Source: XYA12-FULL-58-9 sp001798605
Lineage (GTDB): Bacteria; Myxococcota; XYA12-FULL-58-9
Assembly (NCBI GenBank): GCA_036736205.1
Contig: DAINMX010000063.1
Span: forward strand, 1-30,443
Length of the DNA: 30,443 bases
Direction: 5' to 3'
The notes beneath the pieces were generated by a model, which searched no databases, had not been told where the DNA came from, and saw only the letters and a program-made list of their open reading frames with translations. A program made the translations under genes and the position numbers. How positions within the stretch are numbered: the stretch's first letter is position 1; every line of letters starts with the position of its first letter. Positions 10,271 through 18,828 of this stretch are shown here, in pieces.

Positions 10271-10388
10271 TGACCAGTTTTCCCGGCTCTGTGCCCCCCA
10301 GATCTCGATTGCGGATGGTAGATCGGTCCCACCCAAAGAACAAACATATCACGTGTGGGTGGATATCGGTGATTGTAGGATAACCCGC
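10271..10388 (-). other. Intergenic spacer between cyclase gene and synthase operon
   Basis: The 118-base spacer contains no stem followed by a T run, so no intrinsic terminator separates the regulator from the synthases. Co-transcription is possible, but a separate promoter in the spacer cannot be excluded. Confidence 0.4.
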
Positions 10389-13300
10389 TCATGCCGTCGG
10401 ATTCTGAAACCGGACCGGTCTGGCCGGAATCTTCTTTTCGAGCTCACCTAGGACGCCCCGGAACAAGGGCTTTGTCGTGAGGTGCTCACCGTGTTGCTTG
10501 CAGCGAAGCAAGGTAGCGTTGGCACATTCGATGTCGCCTTCGAGAATGGCGATGCGCAAGAGGTGCAAGTCGGCGGCGATCTCGGCCTCGCGCAGGGCGC
10601 TGTTCTTCGCCAACATGCGACCTTCTTCGCAGATTGCTTTTCCCGCAGTGAGATCCTCGGTTAAGGCGATGACCGCACCGAGGTGAATCTTGGCTTCCCC
10701 GAGGGTGAGGAGCTCCCCAAGATCCTTGGAGAGGTTCAACGATCTCTCCAAGTGGCTCTTCGCCGCCATTGGATTGCCGGCCCAAAGGTAGGCCTGTCCA
10801 AGGTTCACGAGATCGAGGGCCTGGCCCGGCCAATCCCCCAGGGCCCGGTCCATTCGCAGAACCCTTTCGAATCCGATGATGGCCGGCTCGAACTTGCCGT
10901 CCAAGAGATCGCTATAGGCGAGATTGCCCACAGCAATCGATTCGGCGGGCAGCGCCCTGGCGGCCTTGGCTTTGACTGCAATGTCCACGTACATCGCACG
11001 AGCGCCATCAATGTCGCCCCGATCGGTTTTGATGTTGGCGCGCAAGAGGTCCAACTTTAGGAGACGGGTTGAGTCGTCGCCAGCGAGCTCGGTAGCCCTA
11101 TCGAACCAGCGCAATGCTTGGTCATATTCTTGTGCGTATTCAAAGGTGCGGCCGATGAGGCGAGCTGCATCGGAGCGCTGTTTCACCTTGTCGCTTCCCT
11201 CGAAGACTCGCATCAAGCGAGGGCGGGCCTTTTCGGGTTTGCCAAATGCGACGAGGGCCCGCCCCAACCAGTAATCAACAATGTGGCGCGATTGGAAATC
11301 TAAATCTTCCCAGTGCTCAGCGACAATCTGGCGGCCAAGGCGAATGGTGTTCAGTGGAGCACCTTGGCGAGCAGACGCGACGAACTTGACCAACGCCATC
11401 TGTCTTGCGTGTTTCGTCGGCCGCTCCTCGTTGGCAAGACGGCGAACGGCCTGCTCCCAATGTGCCACGAGGTCGACCGCCTCGCGATCGAGACCGGTCT
11501 TGATCGCCAACAGAGCGGCACCGCGGTACCAATGGGCCGCTTTGTCGAAACGTTGGGCCCGTTCCCAATGCAGCGCCAAGGTCGCTGGGGCACGTCGCAG
11601 ATCACCGTTTGGCAATTTCTCCAGAGCGCTGGCAATGCGCCGATGCATCTCCTGCTTTTCTTCTTCTGGTATCGATGCGTATGCGACCACGCGAGTGGTC
11701 CCATCCCGAAACATGTAGCCGTGCTTCTCGTGGGCCGTCTCGACGATGACTCTGTGGCAAGACAGACCGTCCATCGCCGACTCCATCATCTCTGGCACCA
11801 GATCAGCATGGGTGACCTCGGACAGGATATCGCGGTTGAAACGATGGCCTATGGCGCTCGCCATACGCAGCAGGCGCCTTTCCGTGGTGCTCAGGTCATC
11901 GAGTCGAGCCAAGGCTACCTGGGCTTGGGTCCGCGGCACAATCTCTTCCAACAACGTGATTCCAGGGTCGGGGGCAACCAGTTGGCCGCCGCGTACGCGC
12001 AGCATCTCTCTCTCTTGAAGGAAGCGGAGGGTCTCGAGTAGGTGGCCAGGGTTGCCGCCAGTTCGTTGCCACAAGAACAGTGCCAACTCAACCTCAACGT
12101 TCTCCGCCTGAGTCTCGTGGGTGATGAGGTCCGTAGTTTGCGCCAGGGAGAGGTTGTCGAGATAGAGCTCTTCATCGAAGACGGCTTTCAGGCTGGCGAG
12201 TGCCGACATCGGGCGGTAAGTGCAAATCATCAAGAACGGTCGTCGTCGGCTCAGGGTCGTCAAACGTTTGACCAGCTCCAGTGTCAGGGTATCGGCGAAG
12301 TGCAGGTCTTCGAGAACATACAGAATAGGTTCTTGGTTGAGTCGCACATCAAGAAACTCAACGACGCTCGATACGGCGCGTTCCCGTGCGTCGGGATCGG
12401 CCAAATCCACCAATGCCTCGGAAACCCCATCGGGCCGATGCACCGGTTGCAATAGGGAAAACAACTCTGGGGCACCGTTGGTCAGGTTGTAAGGGGACAG
12501 GCCATCGCGAATTTGTTGTCGTCGCGCGGATTCCGAATCCAATTGGCCTAGGCCGAGAAAGCTCTCAAACATGGTGGCAACAGGTGCCAAAGGCGATGAC
12601 TGGGTGGCGAATCGGCAGCGACCGAGGATGCCCTTCTTACCGCGCTTGAGCCAGCGATCGACGGTGTTGGCGAGAAGGAAACTCTTGCCGCAGCCAGCCT
12701 CGCCGCACAAGCTCAACATGGTGCCGTTTCCGGCCAATCCCGCGTCGACGGCATCATTGAGGGTCTTCTGCTCGACATCACGTCCAGCGATGAATCGGCC
12801 GTGCCGTCGTGGCTGCATATAATGGGCACGGCCGTCCGAGGGTCCGTGAATGTTGCCAAGACACAAGCTCTCTGCTTTGCCTTTGACTCGCACCGCTTGA
12901 CGGGTTGAGATCTCAAATTCGTTGGCAACGGCTTTGAGCACGGGCTCCGTGGCGATGACCTCAAACGATTTCGCCTGAGCGGTGGCTCTCGCCGCCACGT
13001 TCACCGTATCGCCAACCACCGTAATGTCGTGTTTGTTGTCACTACCAATGGCACCGAAATACACCCGCCCCAGATGAATGCCAGTGCGAATACCAGCTTC
13101 TGGTTTTGCTTCGGAGAAGAAGCCGCGTACTCGCGATGTCGCTTCAAGTCCGGCGAGGACCGCACGCTCGGCGTCATTACCGGCCGGCATGTGCAAACCA
13201 AACAACACCATGATTCGGTGTCCGCGCTGGGCCAGGTCGACCTTGGCGACCATCCCGCCGTACTTGCGATATGCGCGCAACATCGATCGAGCCAGGTTGC

Positions 13301-14198
13301 GGTTTGAATCGATCTGCTCGGGTGAAGGAGAGGCGTCCGCGTCATAGCCCCAGATTTCGCTGAAGAGAACGACAACGGTTCGCAGCTCGCCTTCGATGCG
13401 CCAACCTTTGGGAGTGGTCTTGAGGCGGCCGGCCAGTGCCGTAGGAACAAACGGTTGCAGAAGGGCGATCTTCTTCTCGACGTCGGATTGTATCCGCCCT
13501 GCGAGTGTTTCAAGGGGGACGGTTGCAGGCCACGTTCGCAAACCACGAATGACGACTCGGTCTTTCATGTGCGGATGGACGTGCTCAACATCGGAGCCGA
13601 CCGCCTCCGCTGTGCCCACGTCCGCGAGGATCGATCGCGGTTCCGCCATTTGCTGCAGGTCCAAGGCCCTGTGTGCGGTTGGCCCTGAGCAGACGACAAC
13701 GCGGCGGTTGAGGTCTCCAAGAATTGGCAGCCGCAAGAGGCCGCTCGCGATACCCACGCGCAAGGCGAGCTGCTCGCCCGGACCCCCGACCAACCGACCA
13801 ACCTCGCCATGCATGATGCGTTGGCAAGCGAGGGCTCCTGCGATGGCGCGGTGCTCGTGGCCAGAGCCCTGGAAAAACACCGTCACCGAATCGCCGCCGA
13901 ATTGCACGACATACCCGCCATAGGGAAAGATCGCATCATCGAGAAGGCTACCAAACAGCGCGTTGAGGATGCTGGAGAGGCGGCCGAGAGACTTCTGCCC
14001 ACCGGCGGCGAGACGTTCACACAAGCTCGTGAAGCCAACGAGGTCAGCGATAAGAACGCTACCGGTAATGGACAGGTCGCCGACAGAGCGTTCCGCGGGG
14101 TCTTGCAGGACCCGCTCGACAATGTGATAGGGAATAGTTTTACACAGCGCCTCCAGATAGGCGACCCGTTCTACTCGACTGCCTTGTTCCCTCTCCAT
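10389..14198 (-). CDS. Double class III cyclase domain - NTPase - TPR protein (sAC-like)
   Basis: 1269 residues, apparently cytoplasmic. Two class III nucleotidyl-cyclase homology domains (about 45-200 and 270-440) are followed by a STAND/AAA-type NTPase (Walker A GEAGCGKS 499-506, K505; Walker B-like VLEDLH near 630) and a long helical C-terminus (about 900-1200) with TPR-like repeats. The order matches mammalian soluble adenylyl cyclase and many myxobacterial regulators. The first domain keeps both metal-binding Asp (D52, D103) but lacks the Asn-x3-Arg pair. The second keeps N400 and R404 (DTVNVAAR) but has E281 and H327 where the Asp residues should be. Together they could form one composite active site. 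ATG 14198 is chosen over a TTG at 14264 because GGGTGAG lies just upstream. It lies 118 bases upstream of the synthase genes on the same strand and may control them; that role is inference. Confidence 0.9.
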   Translation of the reverse strand: MEREQGSRVERVAYLEALCKTIPYHIVERVLQDPAERSVGDLSITGSVLIADLVGFTSLCERLAAGGQKSLGRLSSILNALFGSLLDDAIFPYGGYVVQFGGDSVTVFFQGSGHEHRAIAGALACQRIMHGEVGRLVGGPGEQLALRVGIASGLLRLPILGDLNRRVVVCSGPTAHRALDLQQMAEPRSILADVGTAEAVGSDVEHVHPHMKDRVVIRGLRTWPATVPLETLAGRIQSDVEKKIALLQPFVPTALAGRLKTTPKGWRIEGELRTVVVLFSEIWGYDADASPSPEQIDSNRNLARSMLRAYRKYGGMVAKVDLAQRGHRIMVLFGLHMPAGNDAERAVLAGLEATSRVRGFFSEAKPEAGIRTGIHLGRVYFGAIGSDNKHDITVVGDTVNVAARATAQAKSFEVIATEPVLKAVANEFEISTRQAVRVKGKAESLCLGNIHGPSDGRAHYMQPRRHGRFIAGRDVEQKTLNDAVDAGLAGNGTMLSLCGEAGCGKSFLLANTVDRWLKRGKKGILGRCRFATQSSPLAPVATMFESFLGLGQLDSESARRQQIRDGLSPYNLTNGAPELFSLLQPVHRPDGVSEALVDLADPDARERAVSSVVEFLDVRLNQEPILYVLEDLHFADTLTLELVKRLTTLSRRRPFLMICTYRPMSALASLKAVFDEELYLDNLSLAQTTDLITHETQAENVEVELALFLWQRTGGNPGHLLETLRFLQEREMLRVRGGQLVAPDPGITLLEEIVPRTQAQVALARLDDLSTTERRLLRMASAIGHRFNRDILSEVTHADLVPEMMESAMDGLSCHRVIVETAHEKHGYMFRDGTTRVVAYASIPEEEKQEMHRRIASALEKLPNGDLRRAPATLALHWERAQRFDKAAHWYRGAALLAIKTGLDREAVDLVAHWEQAVRRLANEERPTKHARQMALVKFVASARQGAPLNTIRLGRQIVAEHWEDLDFQSRHIVDYWLGRALVAFGKPEKARPRLMRVFEGSDKVKQRSDAARLIGRTFEYAQEYDQALRWFDRATELAGDDSTRLLKLDLLRANIKTDRGDIDGARAMYVDIAVKAKAARALPAESIAVGNLAYSDLLDGKFEPAIIGFERVLRMDRALGDWPGQALDLVNLGQAYLWAGNPMAAKSHLERSLNLSKDLGELLTLGEAKIHLGAVIALTEDLTAGKAICEEGRMLAKNSALREAEIAADLHLLRIAILEGDIECANATLLRCKQHGEHLTTKPLFRGVLGELEKKIPARPVRFQNPTA

Positions 14199-14371
14199 GC
14201 GTCTCACCCTGGGCGGCAGAAAACGAAATATTTTGCGCCGTTCCCAACCTTTGTCGACAACCAACGGCTAAATACCCCAACCTGGCAATGATTGTAACTG
14301 CATCCACACCGGTGCGGCAAATGGGTGGCAAATTCTGGGTTTCCCGCGCCGAACATATATAAGGTGGTCGC

Positions 14372-15247
14372 ATGTCCGAGCCACGAGCAGCCTCGAAGCG
14401 AAGTGGTGACCTCACAGTTACCGCCTTGTACACCGCACAAACCTGGCATTGGGGTGGGTTTGCGGCAGCGGAGCTATTGGCGCACAGGGACAGTCGACGG
14501 GTCTTTGCCGTCACCAACTTTGTGATGCATCTGTTTCGTTTGTTCCGCCGTGGGGCGCCGTCGTTGCCTCACAGTCTGGTGCAACGTCACGCCATCATTG
14601 ACGCTCTGGTTCAAAGGTCCGGGTGCAACCAGGTGTTGGAGCTGGCAGCGGGCTTGTCCCGCCGGGGCGCGGCGATGAGCGCCAACCCTGATTTGCTCTA
14701 CATCGAGGTCGACCTACCGCCGGTTGTGGCGCGAAAACGCGAGCTCTTGGGGCGAACCCAAGAGGGTAGGTCGGTGCTCAACAGAGCCAATCTCGATCTG
14801 GTGGCCGCGGACGTCGAGTCGGCAAAGCTCTCCGACCTTGTTGGCGATGGACCCGTCTGCGTCGTCGCCGAAGGATTGCTCATGTATCTCGACGCCGCTG
14901 CGCAACAGGCACTATGGCGTCGCCTCGCTGTGCTGGTGTCGGGGCGCGCGGGCAGCGTCGTTATCTTTGACCTGATTCCCGCTGTGGAAGAGCCACCACC
15001 CGGATTGTTGGGACGAATGCTGGCCTTTCTCTTTGCTCGTTTTACCAAGGGCCGTGGGTTTACTCGTGACCAACGCACCCGCCATGACATCGTCGCCGAG
15101 ATCCAGGAGTGTGGGCTCCATCATGTTGACCTCATCGAGCCGAGAGAGGCACCAGAGATTGAGATTCCATTTCTTGACGTCAAAACGCAGGTGTTGGTGT
15201 TCCTCTGTCGCACTCGTGATTCCATCCCTTCCGGGAAGGCCGGCTAA
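14372..15247 (+). CDS. Class I SAM-dependent methyltransferase, LCM/TRSP-type
   Basis: 291 residues, close to the usual length of this family. SAM-binding motif I is VLELAAGLSRRG (88-99); the acidic strand-2 residues follow in IEVDLPPV (111-118), and the EGLLMYL segment (167-173) is typical of leucine-carboxyl-methyltransferase-like O-methyltransferases (PF04072 family). The start ATG has AAGGTGG a few bases upstream. The gene is divergent from the cyclase gene, with 173 bases between the two starts; a TATATA stretch lies just before the ribosome site. Its substrate is not evident; family members methylate carboxyl or hydroxyl groups of small molecules or proteins. The central part is repeated at 16140-16583 with about 95% identity by eye, so this is the intact parental copy. 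Its nearest intact partner is gene X at 16652; an eroded copy of X follows directly. Confidence 0.88.
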   Translation: MSEPRAASKRSGDLTVTALYTAQTWHWGGFAAAELLAHRDSRRVFAVTNFVMHLFRLFRRGAPSLPHSLVQRHAIIDALVQRSGCNQVLELAAGLSRRGAAMSANPDLLYIEVDLPPVVARKRELLGRTQEGRSVLNRANLDLVAADVESAKLSDLVGDGPVCVVAEGLLMYLDAAAQQALWRRLAVLVSGRAGSVVIFDLIPAVEEPPPGLLGRMLAFLFARFTKGRGFTRDQRTRHDIVAEIQECGLHHVDLIEPREAPEIEIPFLDVKTQVLVFLCRTRDSIPSGKAG

Positions 15248-15255
15248 CATGTCCC

Positions 15256-15345
15256 ATCGTTGACCTCGTCGAAGAGAAAGGCCTACTCGAGCTACGCCCT
15301 CTGTTGCCTCGTTATGGCGAAGACACGGGCGACCTCAGATCCGAC
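15256..15345 (+). pseudogene. Remnant of the 3' end of a first copy of gene X
   Basis: About 90 bases match 18588-18677, the segment coding for residues 647-675 of the intact downstream protein, with only a handful of mismatches. They include the LVEEKGLLE and PRYGEDTG segments. The match stops abruptly at 15345, immediately before the antitoxin stop codon. No start codon or remaining body of the gene is present. Its place right after the intact methyltransferase mirrors the methyltransferase-X order of the second copy. Confidence 0.85.
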
Positions 15346-15354
15346 GAGAAGGAA

Positions 15355-15675
15355 TCAGGCGCTCTTACGCTGGTTGCCCTCGACCTCAACAGCGAGGCGT
15401 AGCCCCATCACCTTGAGCAGGGAAGAAAGCGTACTCAATCGTGGATTGCCTGTGGCAGAAAGGGCCTTGTATAGACTCTCCCGGCCCAGCTCCGCGTTTT
15501 GTGCGACCTCGGTGAATCCGTGTGCCTTGGCCACATCGCGAAGGGCAAGCAGGAACAACTCATCGGAGTCGGCACTTTCATCCTCCAAGTGGGCGTTGAG
15601 ATAGGCCGCTGCCTCGTCGGGATCTTTGAGGTCCTCGTGCAACGACTCCTCGTATCGTCGAGTTCTCTTTGGCAT
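15355..15675 (-). CDS. Antitoxin of type II TA module, HI1420/HigA-like
   Basis: 106 residues. The N-terminal segment (YEESLHEDLKDPDEAAAYLNAHLED) is typical of HI1420-family addiction-module antidotes, followed by a helix-turn-helix at about 55-92 (DVAKAHGFTEVAQNAELGRESLYKAL) for operator binding. ATG 15675 is chosen because GGAGG lies 8 bases upstream; longer frames to 15756 lack this. It lies downstream of and co-transcribed with the toxin gene, with 5 bases between them; the toxin stop codon falls inside the antitoxin ribosome site. It should neutralise the RelE/ParE-like toxin and repress the operon through the inverted repeat at 16018-16033. The stop lies about 10 bases from the gene X remnant. 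Confidence 0.88.
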   Translation of the reverse strand: MPKRTRRYEESLHEDLKDPDEAAAYLNAHLEDESADSDELFLLALRDVAKAHGFTEVAQNAELGRESLYKALSATGNPRLSTLSSLLKVMGLRLAVEVEGNQRKSA

Positions 15676-15680
15676 CGCTT

Positions 15681-16007
15681 CTACCTCCAATAATCGGCCC
15701 AATACGACTTCGCCCTCTGAATGTCGGATTCTTGGCTTCTCTTGTCTCCGCCACACAACAGCACAACGATGCGGTGGCCATCCTCACCAAAATAGACGCG
15801 GTAACCAGGGCCAAATGCGATCCTCAACTCATTGACTCCATCGCCGACGGCCCGATGATCACCCAGATTTCCCAGGCGAACCCGGTTGAGTCGTTTTCGT
15901 ATCAACGCCCGCGCTCGACTGTCGCGAAGGTTGCGAAGCCAACCACCAAACGGCGAACGATTGCGCTCGTCTAGATACTCGACGAGCTCGCGTGGCGTGG
16001 GCTTCAT
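15681..16007 (-). CDS. RelE/ParE-superfamily toxin, HI1419/HigB-like
   Basis: 108 residues, typical for the family. The WLRNLRDSRARALIRKRLNRV helix, the GNLGDHRAVGDGVNELRI segment, GPGYRVYF and the IVVLLCGGDKRSQ C-terminal strand are the recognisable blocks of the HI1419 (Gp49-like) branch of the RelE/ParE fold. Known relatives cleave mRNA at the ribosome and arrest growth. The toxin-first gene order is the HigBA/HI1419-HI1420 order. ATG 16007 is preferred over an upstream in-frame start at 16043 because the homologous region begins here and the upstream extension would translate through the candidate operator. No strong Shine-Dalgarno sequence is visible. Confidence 0.87.
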   Translation of the reverse strand: MKPTPRELVEYLDERNRSPFGGWLRNLRDSRARALIRKRLNRVRLGNLGDHRAVGDGVNELRIAFGPGYRVYFGEDGHRIVVLLCGGDKRSQESDIQRAKSYWADYWR

Positions 16008-16017
16008 GAGACCAATG

Positions 16018-16033
16018 GTATCCGATAGGATAC
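16018..16033. promoter_or_regulatory. Candidate autoregulatory operator of the TA operon
   Basis: Perfect inverted repeat GTATCC-GATA-GGATAC, 11 bases upstream of the toxin ATG. Type II antitoxins usually repress their own operon through such sites. Assignment rests on position and symmetry only. Confidence 0.5.
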
Positions 16034-16044
16034 ACCGTGTCAAT

Positions 16045-16076
16045 CAACGCCAGGCTCTCTCAACGTCAGGCTCTCC
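16045..16076. repeat. Two-copy 16-base tandem repeat upstream of TA operon
   Basis: CAACGCCAGGCTCTCT is followed directly by CAACGTCAGGCTCTCC (2 mismatches). It lies between the TA operator and the truncated methyltransferase copy and may be part of a promoter region or a recombination scar. Confidence 0.6.
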
Positions 16077-16139
16077 CAGGAGCTCCGGCCCTGCGAGGCG
16101 GAGCCCCTAACGCACCATCGCTCTTGTGCCTAGGTTAGC

Positions 16140-16583
16140 AACTGGGCGCAGGTATCCCGCCAGGGCGCGGCGATGAGCGTCAATCCTGATTTGCTCTACA
16201 TCGAGGTCGACCTACCGCCGGTTGTGGCGCGAAAACGCGAGCTCTTGGGGCGAACCCAAGAGGGTAGGTCGGTGCTCAACAGAGCCAATCTCGATCTGGT
16301 GGCCGCGGACGTCGAGTCGGCAAAGCTCTCCGACCTCGTTGAGGATGGACCCGTCTGCGTCGTCGCCGAAGGATTGCTCATGTACCTCGACGACGCCGCG
16401 CAACAGGCAGTGTGGCGTCGCCTCGCCGAGCTGGTATCGGGGCGCGCGGGCAGCGTCGTCATCTTTGACCTGGTTCCCGCAGTGGAACAGCCACCACCCG
16501 GATTGTTGGGACGGATGTTGGCCTTTCTCTTTGCTCGTTTCAACAAGGGGGTGTTCCTCTGTCGGACTCTGTCGGACTCGTGA
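16140..16583 (+). pseudogene. Truncated, internally deleted second copy of the methyltransferase
   Basis: This segment matches 14642-15222 of the intact methyltransferase gene. It lacks the first ~90 codons, including almost all of SAM motif I. It also has an in-frame 144-base (48-codon) deletion corresponding to 15053-15196, and a 10-base duplication (GTCGGACTC repeated) near the end. About 20 mismatches are scattered over ~390 aligned bases, but 16185-16336 is identical to 14687-14838. A frame from ATG 16173 to the TGA at 16583 would give 136 residues, but without the SAM-binding N-terminus it should not be an active enzyme. The region immediately before it belongs to the TA module upstream sequence. 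Confidence 0.87.
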
Positions 16584-16651
16584 TTCGGCAACAATTGCTC
16601 CCACACGTCGATAATAGTGGTGAACTCGAACCCAGGGCGAAACGGCGAACG

Positions 16652-18745
16652 ATGCGCGACTTCATTACCTATCACGAGCGCATGAACCGGTATTTGCCTT
16701 GCGACTATGAGGAACTGCCAGGACAGCTTCTCCCAGATCTCGACTTCTGGAACCTCAGCTCCCGAGCGCCTAACGACCCCCCCGAGCTCGCCGGTGACAA
16801 GGAGCATCCCAAACTTTACTGGAAGAAGTTTTTCAACATACCCCTCGGCGGGCATCCAAGCATTGAGCATCGGCTCGAACGAGCGGCAGAGCTCACCCAG
16901 AGGTTTTCACCTCGTTTTGAAATTCTTTGCGGTGAGGGCACACAGAATGACATCGTCATTCGCCACAATGCTGGAGCCTTTCAGAAATCAGTCATCGATG
17001 CGATTCTACCGGCTTGGGAAAAGGAGCAGCTCGGCCCTCTGACCATTGTTGGCATCAATGGCAAGGTTGCTCACGAGCAGGCCGAAGACGGTTCCCTGGG
17101 CCCCTCCGAAGTGCCCTTTCTACAACGCGCCGTGCGCACCCTGGCGTCGTCCTGTTACATCGATCCGTTTTCGTTGACCGAAAAAGAAAAGAAATTCATC
17201 GACAAGTGGAGTGGTCAGGACGCTGCGGCGAAGGTGATGGCCAAGCTCAAGACCGTTCCCGAAGATGGACCCCAATGCCAGAGCCGACTTGATGAGTTGA
17301 CCCAGATCGGGGTCATGTCCCCGTTGGTACAAGACGTCATGCAGGCCCTTGCAGCCCAGTATGGACCCGATGGTCTCGCCAACGCGCACCTGCGCTACAC
17401 AGGGCACGCCCTGTTTTCCCTGCTGCCGTTGACCTGGGGTGCCACGCGGGTATTTCCTTGTGCGTCCCTGAAGTTGCTGCTTTCGACATATTCGGGGAGT
17501 GCCGAGAGTCTTTCCCTGCATCGTTTCTTGTTGCGCTCCTGCGATGCAGCTCATCACGACACCGAATGGGACGGACGCACGACCGGCCTGCGTGATTACA
17601 GCAAAGAAATCCTCACCGATTCACACAAGAGCCCTGTGGGGCCGTCGTTGAACATCAATAGGCTTCCCACAGTCGCCAAAACGGTAGTTGCCGACGACGC
17701 TTGCTTCATCTGGGACAAACCGCCGTGTCTTGATTCTCCCGATTTGGATATTGAAGGCGTGCGCTCTGGCAAACACCGCTTCATCATCCACAACTCCGAG
17801 GATAAGAAAATTCGCCGCCTCGCCGACAGCGGCGACGTGTGGGCGGTAGATCTCGCGAGCTCTAAATACAAAGCGCTCGAGGCCAGAATCATTGGTCAAC
17901 AGTACGCGCTTACGGCAGCGCGAGATGTGCGTCAGAAATGGAAGGGCCAAATCGGCGGCTGTGAAATTCGCGTCATCGGTGCGGGATTGCTGGGTGGCTC
18001 TGTGGCTGACGCCTTCGTGCGTTTGGGGCATCCGAAAAGTCAGATCCTGATTGTTGATGATGATCCCAACGTTCGCGAGAAATATCACCTCCAAGGTATC
18101 CGTGCCGTTTCCCCCGAGGAGGTTTGCGACTCTCCTTTGCGCACCGTGTGCTTCCTCGCCACTGGCAAAGAATTCGAAGACGGAGAATCCCTGAAGGTCT
18201 TGGGCCGTCAGGCCATGGTCTACAACCTCAATTCCAAGGGCAAGGCATTTCCAAGAACGCTCGAGTCGATGGCGAATCAAAGCTTCAAGCTGCACAGCTA
18301 CGCGGTCCACACCGACCCACAGCAGAAACGCGGGCGGCCCTATTCCACTGGCAATTCTTCAACTTTTTGCGACATGCGCCACCGCATTGACATCTCAAGC
18401 GGTGTGGGTGAAAGGGACAACATCGAAATCACCGAGATGGCCAACCTGTTTCCGGTCAATCTCCTGCATGAGCAATGGAGTGATCTGTACCAAGCCACCG
18501 GTCTCGCTGCCCTCGGATGTTTCTTGCAAGCACGCGCCATGAAGAAGCCAGGAATTGTTGCCATGGATCCGAAGCTCGACCAGAAGATCGTAGACCTCGT
18601 TGAAGAGAAAGGCCTACTCGAGCCACGCCCGCTGTTGCCTCGTTATGGCGAAGACACGGGCGAACTCAGATCCGACCTGATGTTCTTTGGCCAGGGCAGC
18701 GAAATGTGGGTCGACAAGCAATGGCAGAGACTCCCGAACCGATAG
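16652..18745 (+). CDS. Gene X: unknown protein with Rossmann-type NAD(P)-binding domain
   Basis: 697 residues from ATG 16652; a GTG at 16580 in the same frame lies inside the methyltransferase remnant and is less likely. I do not recognise the family. The N-terminal half (to about 340) is globular and soluble, with no signal peptide or membrane segment. Residues about 355-440 resemble the region preceding the nucleotide-binding domain of AdoHcy-hydrolase-like or dehydrogenase proteins. A GAGLLGG glycine loop (G443-G448) follows, and the next strand ends in acidic residues (VDDDP), favouring NAD over NADP. The domain continues through TVCFLATGKE and AMVYNLNSKGKAFP. No known catalytic motif could be assigned. 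The presumed ancestral unit pairs it with the methyltransferase, as does the remnant of a second X gene next to the intact methyltransferase. A shared pathway is therefore plausible but unproven. Confidence 0.85.
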   Translation: MRDFITYHERMNRYLPCDYEELPGQLLPDLDFWNLSSRAPNDPPELAGDKEHPKLYWKKFFNIPLGGHPSIEHRLERAAELTQRFSPRFEILCGEGTQNDIVIRHNAGAFQKSVIDAILPAWEKEQLGPLTIVGINGKVAHEQAEDGSLGPSEVPFLQRAVRTLASSCYIDPFSLTEKEKKFIDKWSGQDAAAKVMAKLKTVPEDGPQCQSRLDELTQIGVMSPLVQDVMQALAAQYGPDGLANAHLRYTGHALFSLLPLTWGATRVFPCASLKLLLSTYSGSAESLSLHRFLLRSCDAAHHDTEWDGRTTGLRDYSKEILTDSHKSPVGPSLNINRLPTVAKTVVADDACFIWDKPPCLDSPDLDIEGVRSGKHRFIIHNSEDKKIRRLADSGDVWAVDLASSKYKALEARIIGQQYALTAARDVRQKWKGQIGGCEIRVIGAGLLGGSVADAFVRLGHPKSQILIVDDDPNVREKYHLQGIRAVSPEEVCDSPLRTVCFLATGKEFEDGESLKVLGRQAMVYNLNSKGKAFPRTLESMANQSFKLHSYAVHTDPQQKRGRPYSTGNSSTFCDMRHRIDISSGVGERDNIEITEMANLFPVNLLHEQWSDLYQATGLAALGCFLQARAMKKPGIVAMDPKLDQKIVDLVEEKGLLEPRPLLPRYGEDTGELRSDLMFFGQGSEMWVDKQWQRLPNR

Positions 18746-18828
18746 CACATTCCCTCTTGGTGCCAACCATCAGGTAGCTGAACCCGGAGCGCTATTTTTG
18801 CGACGTGCTGAGTGTCGATCGCTGCATG

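Noticed and set aside
10271..10336. TTG start at 10336 extending the large synthase by 22 residues
   Set aside because: The extension has no homology character and the ATG at 10270 has a better ribosome site.
15227..15239. CCTTCC-G-GGAAGG hairpin at the end of the methyltransferase gene as a terminator
   Set aside because: It lies inside the coding region and has no following T run.
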